From Bacteroidota bacterium (GTDB lineage Bacteria; Bacteroidota; Bacteroidia; Chitinophagales; Chitinophagaceae), in NCBI GenBank assembly GCA_023422835.1, contig JAFAGI010000004.1:1-64000 (forward strand): a stretch of DNA of 64,000 bases. The letters are read 5' to 3'. Positions 54,929-62,300 of the stretch are shown here, piece by piece (position 1 is the stretch's first letter; the number at the start of each line of letters is the position of its first letter). A program made the translations under genes and the position numbers. Below the pieces are notes generated by a model that worked only from the letters and a program-made list of their open reading frames with translations, had not been told where the DNA came from and ran no database searches.

Positions 54929-55168
54929 TTAGTTAAGCGATTCAATTTCTTTTACAAAGATATGATCTGCTTCGTTAAGCCGCAGGCTAAGGTTGTAGCC
55001 TACTACGCTGATGGATATCGGGTCTCCAAGCGGCGCTTTCTGCTCCACTTTGATGATCTCACCGGGAATGCAGCCCATCTCCATAAGTTTTATGAAAATA
55101 TCGCTGTTTTCAAATTCTACAATTTCAACAAATTGTCCTACTTTTATCTCTGACAGTCGCTTCATCAA
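54929..55168 (-). CDS. feoA: FeoA-family protein (ferrous iron transport accessory)
   Basis: The 79-residue protein is a complete FeoA SH3-like domain, with LSEIKVGQFVEIVEF, LMEMGCIPGEIIKVEQKAPLGDP and YNLSLRLNEADHIFV. FeoA supports the FeoB Fe(II) transporter. No feoB gene is adjacent in the window. A -7-like box TACTTTTG lies on the minus strand at 55088-55095 relative numbering +100 (55188-55195), 20 bases before the start. Confidence 0.85.
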   Translation of the reverse strand: MMKRLSEIKVGQFVEIVEFENSDIFIKLMEMGCIPGEIIKVEQKAPLGDPISISVVGYNLSLRLNEADHIFVKEIESLN

Positions 55169-55232
55169 TTATTCTTGGTAATCGAAACAAAAGTAAAGCA
55201 TATACAATTGAGTTAACTACTATTTCGGATTT

Positions 55233-55685
55233 TTGACAAATAAAAAACAACCAGTGCAAAAGATTAAATTTAATTACGCAGACAGACAATTAAATATTAA
55301 AGGTAAGAAAGAGATTCAGGCGTTAATTCCGAAAGTTTTTACAGACGAAAACAAAAAACTCAAACAGATAAATTACATTTTTTGCTCAGACAATTATCTG
55401 CTTGATATCAATAAAAAACATCTGAACCACAATTATTACACAGACATCATCACTTTTGATCTAAGTGAAGATGATAATATTACTGCCGAGATCTACATCA
55501 GCATTGATCGTGTAAAAGAAAATGCTGAAGTGCTTGATGTTCCTTTTTTCAATGAATGCCTGCGTGTGATCATTCACGGTGCATTGCACCTCTGCGGCTA
55601 CAAAGATAAAACAGCGCACCAGAAACTGGTGATGCGCGATATGGAAGATCAGTATATGGATGAGTTTTTACAAAGCAAGGGATAA
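55233..55685 (+). CDS. ybeY: Endoribonuclease YbeY (rRNA maturation factor)
   Basis: The 150-residue protein has the YbeY metal site HGALHLCGYKDKTAHQK near the C-terminus. The third His of the classic H-x3-H-x5-H is Asp here, as I recall from other Bacteroidota YbeY proteins. It takes part in 16S rRNA 3' processing and ribosome quality control. No ATG is available: the start is TTG at 55233 or GTG at 55254. The divergent feoA lies 64 bases away. Confidence 0.9.
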   Translation: MTNKKQPVQKIKFNYADRQLNIKGKKEIQALIPKVFTDENKKLKQINYIFCSDNYLLDINKKHLNHNYYTDIITFDLSEDDNITAEIYISIDRVKENAEVLDVPFFNECLRVIIHGALHLCGYKDKTAHQKLVMRDMEDQYMDEFLQSKG

Positions 55686-56216
55686 GAGAGTTATGATGAT
55701 TGGTGAAAAGTAAAAGTGAGATGTACTAAAGTGTTAAGTATGCTACCTGCCATCCATGTTTTGCGTGAATAAAAAATCATGCTTTTTGCATGCCGCAAAA
55801 AGGACCGAAGGTATGGCTGCTGAGGTGACCTGCGCACATTGGCCTGGCCGGAAGCAATGGGCTTCAGAGAAGAATTGATTACTCTCACTGACGGGTACGC
55901 GTTTGATCTTAATTTTTTGGTAACTTTTTTTATCAAGAAATAACCGTAAAGATGAGGAATCTATTCCAACCGGTAATGAATAAAGGCTATTCCATGTGTC
56001 CATAAAGAAAAATAAATATGCACACATAGGAAAAAGGTTAGAGAAGACGCCTTAATTGTTCATTATTCTTTACTACGCTGCAAAACAGCCAAAAAGGTTT
56101 AACCTGCAACACTTTTGAAGCACGCTTAGGTGATGATTCGCCGGAATACCAGAGAAGGAAACCATAGCGCTTACTCCATCTCATCGGAGAGAGCGCTCGC
56201 GGCGAGTGGCACCTTA
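55686..56216. other. 531-base gap with repeat copy E and no clear gene
   Basis: It holds a hairpin at 55782-55802 (CTTTTTGC with GCAAAAAG), repeat copy E at 55935-56028, and short frames on both strands that do not look conserved. The stretch 55800-55930 has a balanced base composition unlike normal AT-rich spacers here and could be decayed coding sequence. Confidence 0.5.
55935..56028 (+). repeat. Dispersed hairpin-ended repeat, copy E
   Basis: The copy reads AAGAAATAACCGTAAAGATG, AGGAATCTATTCCAACCGG, AATGAATAAAGGCTATTCCA, TGTG, then a degraded tail ending ATATGCACACATAGG. The left palindromic end is eroded, and no gene starts at its right end. Confidence 0.65.
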
Positions 56217-56813
56217 TCAAATATTTTTCAAAGCTGTTTTAATAAGCTCTTCCACCCTGGGATTGTTTAGAGTTACTTCAGCTTTCTTCACGGCGTTCTC
56301 AGCCATCAGCCGGTTGATACCCAGCGCAATCAACGCGTTTACTGCATCTACACCTACGTTGCTGAAGCTCGCGGATGCTGCATCACTTACGCCTGCAACA
56401 TTTTCATTGTGTTCCTTAGCCAGCTTATCTTTGAGCTCCACGATCAGCCGCTCAGCCGTTTTTTTACCGATGCCTTTGATGGTTTCTAGCTGCTTTACGT
56501 TTTGCTGCACAATGGCTTTTACAATCTCTTTCGGTTTCATGCCGGACAACATCATGCGCGCGGTAGAAGCGCCCACTCCCGATACATTGATCAGTTGCAG
56601 GAATAATTCCTTTTCCTGCAAGGAAAAGAATCCATAGAGTGTCTGCGCGTTTTCCGTAATCTGCAGGTGCGTGTACAGAAGCCCGCTGTCCAGCTCTGCA
56701 ATGGCTGAATACGTGTGCAGGCTTATGTTTACATCGTAGCCCAGATCATTCACATCAACGATCACATTGGCCGGCGTTTTATTCACAAATTTCCCCTTCA
56801 CAAAAGCAATCAT
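56217..56813 (-). CDS. ruvA: Holliday junction branch-migration protein RuvA
   Basis: The 198-residue protein has the N-terminal OB domain (1-65), then two helix-hairpin-helix motifs (INVSGVGASTARMML near 75-90 and IKGIGKKTAERLIVEL near 111-126). A linker and the C-terminal RuvB-binding domain (about 150-198) complete it. RuvA tetramers hold the Holliday junction for RuvB. The start is ATG, and the gene diverges from fabH. Confidence 0.96.
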   Translation of the reverse strand: MIAFVKGKFVNKTPANVIVDVNDLGYDVNISLHTYSAIAELDSGLLYTHLQITENAQTLYGFFSLQEKELFLQLINVSGVGASTARMMLSGMKPKEIVKAIVQQNVKQLETIKGIGKKTAERLIVELKDKLAKEHNENVAGVSDAASASFSNVGVDAVNALIALGINRLMAENAVKKAEVTLNNPRVEELIKTALKNI

Positions 56814-56930
56814 AACCGTATATTTTTAGGGCTTAAAATTAGAATATTGTTTTAAATGTAATACAAACTTTGGTAAATAGTTGCTATTTTCGCACCCGTC
56901 ATTTTTATTTACAAAAATAAGGAAATCATT

Positions 56931-57917
56931 ATGGGTAATATAACTGCTGCTATCACTGCCGTTGGCGCTTACGTACCGGAGAGAATACTTTCCAACAAAG
57001 ACTTGGAAAAAATGGTGGATACCACCGATGAATGGATTCTTACACGCACCGGCATCAGTGAGCGGCGCATACTGGAAGAAGGCAAAGGCAGCAGTGACAT
57101 GGGGGCCAAAGCAGTGGAAGACCTGCTGAAAAGAAGGGGCATTGCGGCTGATGAAGTTGAGTGTGTGATCTGCGCCACAGTAACGCCAGATATGATGTTT
57201 CCTGCCACCGCAAATATCATTGCAGACAAGGCAGGCATTAAGAATGCTTTCGGCTTCGACCTGGAAGCTGCCTGTAGCGGATTTCTTTATGCACTGGCTA
57301 CCGGCGCTGCCTTTATTGAATCGGGCAAATACAAAAAAGTAGTGGTGGTGGGCTGCGATAAAATGAGCGCCATCACCGACTATACAGACCGCACTACCTG
57401 CATTTTGTTTGGCGACGCTGCCGCCGCGGTATTGCTTGAGCCGAATACTGAAGGACTGGGCATTGTAGATTCTATCTTAAAAAGCGATGGATCCGGAAGA
57501 GATTACCTGCACATGAAAGCCGGTGGATCTTTAAAGCCACCGACGCATGAAACTGTTGATGCCAAAGAACATTATATCTACCAGGAAGGAAAAACCGTAT
57601 TTAAATTTGCCGTGGTGTCCATGGCAAATGTGAGCTATGAGATCATGCAGAAAAACAACCTTTCCTCGGAAGACGTGGCATGGCTGGTGCCTCACCAGGC
57701 CAACCTGAGGATCATAGATGCTACCCGTGAAAGAATGGGACTGCCCAAAGAGAAAGTTATGGTAAACATTGACCGCTATGGCAACACTACCGCTGCAACC
57801 ATTCCGCTTTGCCTATACGAATGGCAGGACAAACTTAAAAAAGGCGACAACATAATCCTGGCTGCATTCGGCGGGGGATTTACCTGGGGCTCGATCTACC
57901 TGAAGTGGGCAATTTAA
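56931..57917 (+). CDS. fabH: 3-oxoacyl-[ACP] synthase III (beta-ketoacyl-ACP synthase III)
   Basis: The 328-residue enzyme starts fatty-acid synthesis by condensing acyl-CoA with malonyl-ACP. The catalytic triad is Cys115 in EAACSGFL, His255 in VPHQANLR, and Asn285 in RYGNTTAA. Length is standard. It is monocistronic, with a strong terminator after it; plsX or rpmF, often neighbours, are not here. Confidence 0.96.
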   Translation: MGNITAAITAVGAYVPERILSNKDLEKMVDTTDEWILTRTGISERRILEEGKGSSDMGAKAVEDLLKRRGIAADEVECVICATVTPDMMFPATANIIADKAGIKNAFGFDLEAACSGFLYALATGAAFIESGKYKKVVVVGCDKMSAITDYTDRTTCILFGDAAAAVLLEPNTEGLGIVDSILKSDGSGRDYLHMKAGGSLKPPTHETVDAKEHYIYQEGKTVFKFAVVSMANVSYEIMQKNNLSSEDVAWLVPHQANLRIIDATRERMGLPKEKVMVNIDRYGNTTAATIPLCLYEWQDKLKKGDNIILAAFGGGFTWGSIYLKWAI

Positions 57918-57941
57918 AAATAAATTTCTCAGCAGATACCT

Positions 57942-57974
57942 AAAGCTTCCGTAGTATTTCTATGGAAGCTTTTG
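57942..57974 (+). terminator. Rho-independent terminator after fabH
   Basis: AAAGCTTCCGTAG and CTATGGAAGCTTT pair over 13 positions, with one G-U pair, around the loop TATTT. Four T's close the stem. Confidence 0.85.
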
Positions 57975-58002
57975 ATTATAATATTTATTAACCAATTATT
58001 TA

Positions 58003-58033
58003 TTGACGTTCAGGTTAAAATGGCATAAATTTG
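58003..58033 (+). promoter_or_regulatory. Bacteroidota-type promoter for the YtxH operon
   Basis: TTG at 58003-58005, a 20-base spacer and TAAATTTG at 58026-58033 match TTG-N20-TAnnTTTG exactly. The first gene starts about 67 bases downstream. A second -7-like TATATTTG follows closely. Confidence 0.65.
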
Positions 58034-58100
58034 GTAAATATATTTGATAACCGGGTGAAAACATTTAAGTAGTGTTTTTTACCTTTTAAAATTTGTAATC

Positions 58101-58361
58101 ATGTCAAACAAGAAATTTGTAAGCGGTTTGGCGCTTGGCATCCTTGCCGGTTCTATGATTTCATTATTTCTAAGAAGCAGGAAGGGACAGGAGCTTGTGG
58201 AAGAAGTTGAATCATACATCAACAAGGCTTTTGAAGAAGTAAAATTTGGAATAGACAACATAGATATAACAATCGAAAGGCTTTTTCACAAGAGAAGAAA
58301 TCTTTTAGGCGAACTGGATCCTGAAAAAGACTTTACCGATTACGACGAAATATTCTCTTAA
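58101..58361 (+). CDS. YtxH-like small membrane protein
   Basis: The 86-residue protein has one N-terminal membrane helix (about 6-25, FVSGLALGILAGSMISLFL). A charged helix (EELVEEVES-type) and an acidic tail follow. The glycine-rich helix plus basic RSRKGQEL is the YtxH pattern, linked with envelope or general stress responses. It heads a three-gene operon with a strong promoter. Confidence 0.8.
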   Translation: MSNKKFVSGLALGILAGSMISLFLRSRKGQELVEEVESYINKAFEEVKFGIDNIDITIERLFHKRRNLLGELDPEKDFTDYDEIFS

Positions 58362-58379
58362 TGGCTTAAAACTAAAACA

Positions 58380-58760
58380 ATGTCAGACGAAAAAAACCCG
58401 AACTTTTTTGCAGCCTATGCTGATGATATAAAATCCCAGGTAGAGGACCGGCTTTTGCTTTACCGGCTACAGGCTGTAAAGATTACCTCTAACCTATTGT
58501 CTAATATTTTAATGTTTTCGCTGGTAGCGCTATTCGGTTTTTTTGTGCTGGTTTTTTTAAGTGTTATGCTGGCCTTTTACCTCAGCGAGGTGCTCGATAG
58601 TTACTATTGGGGATTTGGTTGCGTGGCAGGTCTGTACATTCTGCTGCTTGTTATCTGCATCGTGTTTAAGAAGTCCTTGTTCGGCAAATTCATAATGGGA
58701 AATATTGCCAATATTATTTTTGATAAAACTGAAAAAAAAGATCCTGATGATGGAAAGTAA
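58380..58760 (+). CDS. Phage-holin-3-6/YqjE-like membrane protein
   Basis: The 126-residue protein has a soluble amphipathic start, two membrane helices (about 42-66 and 74-95), and a charged tail. This matches the holin-X/YqjE superfamily, which despite its name is mostly non-phage and found with YtxH proteins in stress operons. It overlaps the next gene by 14 bases. Confidence 0.75.
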   Translation: MSDEKNPNFFAAYADDIKSQVEDRLLLYRLQAVKITSNLLSNILMFSLVALFGFFVLVFLSVMLAFYLSEVLDSYYWGFGCVAGLYILLLVICIVFKKSLFGKFIMGNIANIIFDKTEKKDPDDGK

Positions 58761-59241
58761 AATACAAAAAAACGCGGATGGTTCATGGGATCTGTCTGAA
58801 ATAAATAATGTGGCAGATCTTGACAATGAAATTGCTTTTCTCAAGAATAAGGTGAATACCGGCTTCCAGAGAATAAAATCCAATACGACCCAGATACCCA
58901 GGCAGGCCGTGAGGACTACGGTGGGCAAGGCCTTCCCTTTTCTGAACAAAAACGAAGAGGTGGCTGCCGGCACAGCGGGTGTTGCTACATCACTGCTGGG
59001 AGGCCTGGTTGGCATTATCCTCAACAAAGAAAAAGGCGCTACACCCAAAGCAAGGCTTGCTAATACTGCAAAAGGAATCGGCGTTACTGCTGCCATACAG
59101 GGAGGCATGTTCCTTTTTAACGTGATCAATAAATGGAACCAGCGAAGAAAGGCAAGAAAGGAAATGCATGAGCTGAAAGTAAAGACAGAAGTACTGAAAT
59201 TACTCAAAGAAGACCTTGAGCAAAAAAAGAAGTCTAAATAA
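58747..59241 (+). CDS. Small protein of unknown function in the YtxH operon
   Basis: I take the ATG at 58747, where translation restarts within the preceding gene's last codons; an adjacent ATG at 58750 is equally possible. The 164-residue protein has two hydrophobic glycine-rich segments (about 66-84 and 98-117) and a lysine-rich coiled C-terminus (HELKVKTEVLKLLKEDLEQK). No family is recognised. It likely acts with the two membrane proteins before it. Confidence 0.7.
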   Translation: MMESKIQKNADGSWDLSEINNVADLDNEIAFLKNKVNTGFQRIKSNTTQIPRQAVRTTVGKAFPFLNKNEEVAAGTAGVATSLLGGLVGIILNKEKGATPKARLANTAKGIGVTAAIQGGMFLFNVINKWNQRRKARKEMHELKVKTEVLKLLKEDLEQKKKSK

Positions 59242-59307
59242 GTGAAAATCTGATTTTTACATACGCTCTCTCAATATTTATGAATACCTTTGCCTACAAG
59301 GTATTTT

Positions 59308-62300
59308 TTGTTTGTCCTAAAAAAATTCTATTTGCAAAGAGGTCTCAAGATATTTTTGAAAACTATCGGTTGGATTTTATTATCTGCCCTGATACTGATA
59401 GCCATTGCCTTTTTTGCCATTCAGGTTCCTGGTGTACAAAATTTCGCCAAGAATAAAGCAGTAAATTATTTAAAGAAAAAAACAGGAACCGAACTTTCCA
59501 TCGGTTCTTTCCGTTTCAAACTTTTCAACAGCGTGGAACTCAACGAAGTGTATGTGGAAGACTTGCGTAAAGATACATTGCTGTATGCCAAAAAGCTTGA
59601 GGTGCACCTTAACATGCTTGACCTGCTGAAAAATGACGCCAATGTAAAGTCGCTTGAACTTACCAATGCCTATGTAAACATGAACCGCACGGCGCCGGAT
59701 ACTGTTTTTAATTTTCAATTTATTATTGATGCCTTTGCTCCTGCCGATAAGGTGGAGAAAGATTCTACAGTTGCAGATTTTGTTGCCAACATAAAAGCGC
59801 TGGATTTTAACAATACCCGGCTGAAATACAGGGATGATGTTGCCGGTTCTGAATTTGCCTTTAAGAGCGCCAACCTCTCAACCGAACTGGAAAAATTTGA
59901 CCTTAGAACACTTACCACCATCTTCGGCGACCTGAACCTAGAAGATGCACATGCCAGGATCCGACTATACAACCCTACTGTTTTTCTCAAGTCGGCCAAT
60001 ATTCTTGCTACGGGTACCAAAGAAACAAAAACCACCGGCCTGCCGCTTGGCGTGGGAGATATAAACTTTAAAAAGATCTCCGTAAACTTTGTAGATGAAG
60101 TGGCCAGCACAGACCTGGACTTCAGCCTGCGTACTTTGGTAGCTAAGCCAAAAGAAGTAGAACTTGATAAAATGCATTTTCATTTGAGCGATTTGATTCT
60201 TGACAGCTCTAAGATCATTATTGCGCGCGGCAAACCTGTACCCTCTACACGTAGGGAAGAGCCCACAGACGATACGGCAAAAGTAACGCAGTGGAAATTT
60301 TTATTTGACAAGGTGGATGTTTCCAACACAAACTTCAGCTTTGATGATAAGACAAAACGCAGAACCAATAATGGCATAGACTATGCTCACCTGAACATCA
60401 AAGATTTTAATTTATTTGCCAGCCAAGTAGACCTGGCGCCTGTGGACTTTAAAGGAGTGATAGATTCGCTTTCTCTTAAAGAACAGAGCGGTCTTGTGTT
60501 ACGTAATGCGCATACAAGGTTTGCTCACAATGATAAATTTACATCTCTCGGTAATCTTTTGTTGCAAACCAACAAATCCATTATCAGAGACTCTGTGCAC
60601 CTGAGCTATAAATCATTGAATGACCTGGGGAAAAATCCAGGCAACGCTTACATCTATGCAAGGCTGCCAAACAACCGCATAGCCGTGAGCGACATTCTGC
60701 TTTTCGCTCCTCAACTGAGGCCGCAGCTAGGCAACTACTCTAATTCGATCATCAGGTTAAATTCTACCCTCAAAGGTTACCTGCACAACCTGGATATTCC
60801 CACCCTGGAATTAAGTGGTATTGGCAATACAGAGATGAATATCTCCGGCGTAGTGCGCGGCCTGCCTGATTTTACAAATGCTTATTTCGATCTGAAAATT
60901 AATAAACTGGCAACTACCAGGAACGATATTTTAAACTTCCTGCCTAAAGGCGCTATTCCACCCAATACAGTACGCATTCCCAACAACATCCGGGCAAACG
61001 GTTTTATCCGCGGCAATATGAGGGACTTTGCCACGCAGATGAACATCCTTACTACAAACGGTAATGCAAACATCACAGCCAACCTCAATGAAAACGGGCG
61101 CTACAGCGCAAGCATAAGAACTAGCGGCCTTGATGTGGGGCACCTCTTCTACCAGGAAAAGAATGTAGGCCGGATCACCGCCAATATCCGCGCCAACGGC
61201 TATGGATTAAATACCAAAAAATTTAACCTGGGAAACCTGTATAGCAAATTTTCCGGCAATGTCAGCAGCGCATATGTGAAAGGTTACAACTACAACAACT
61301 TTACCATCAACGGCACACTCTCCAAAGGTATTGTACAATCCGTATCAGACATACGTGATGAGAACCTGGCATTCAACCTGGTATCAACCATTAACCTTAA
61401 TTCCAAGTACCCTGCTGTGCAGGCCGAGCTGGTGCTTGATACGCTGAATGCCAAACAACTCGGTTTGATGAAAACGGTGTTGAATGCTAAAATGAAAATG
61501 AAAGCTTCATTTACCAACACCAACCCCGACTACCTCAACGGGACTATGACCATCACAGACATGTTCTACAGAACGGATTCTACCTCAGGCTATGCAGACA
61601 GCCTCGTGATCACAGCTATCAACCAGGGAGAATACAACCAGCTTTATGCATCGCTGGACAGCAGCGTGCGCATAAACTTGCGCGGCAATTACAAGCTTAC
61701 GCAACTGCCCTCAGCATTGCAAGCTACCATTAATAAATATTACCGCCTGCCCGATTACCGCCCAAGCCCATTCTCCCCGCAGCAGCTTGAGCTGGACGGC
61801 ATTATAATTCCCGACGCTACGCTGACAACAGCCATTCCCGCAATAGCAGGTTCTGATACGCTTACCTTCAGCGGCTCCTATGCATCTGCAAAAGATTTTA
61901 TACAGTTCAATGCGCATAGCAATAAGATTGTTTTTAATGAAAACAATCTTGCCAATCTTGCTATAAACTTAAACACCGAAAACGACAGCATAAAGCTGGC
62001 CGCTAACGTTGACAACATCTCTACCGGCAATTTTAAGTTAAACAAAACCGGCATTACCGGCAGCCTTGCCAACAACAACCTGGTGTTTAATGCTGCCACC
62101 AATGATGCGGAACAAAAACCCTGGTATGCAGTAGGCGGAACTGTAACTACAGATGGCAATGCTTACAAGCTTAGCCTAAATCTTGACGGGCTTATGCTGA
62201 ACTACGATCAGTGGAATATATCGCCGGATAACTACCTGCGCTATAGCAAAACAGAAGGCGTACATGCACACAATTTTACCATGAGTTCCGGTGAACAATC

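Noticed and set aside
55560..55640. YbeY considered defective because its third metal ligand is Asp instead of His
   Set aside because: The same HGxLHLCGYKD pattern is, as far as I recall, usual for Bacteroidota YbeY, so it is a clade feature.
55743..56027. 94-residue minus-strand frame upstream of ruvA
   Set aside because: Its N-terminal third is simply the reverse of repeat copy E, and no family features are visible.
13966..56028. Reading the hairpin repeat as integron attC sites
   Set aside because: The copies lack attC core sites, are far apart, and no integron integrase is present. The cassette idea is kept only as a hypothesis.
56038..56220. 60-residue minus-strand frame overlapping the end of ruvA
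   Set aside because: No recognisable features, and it overlaps the stop of a certain gene. It is probably chance.
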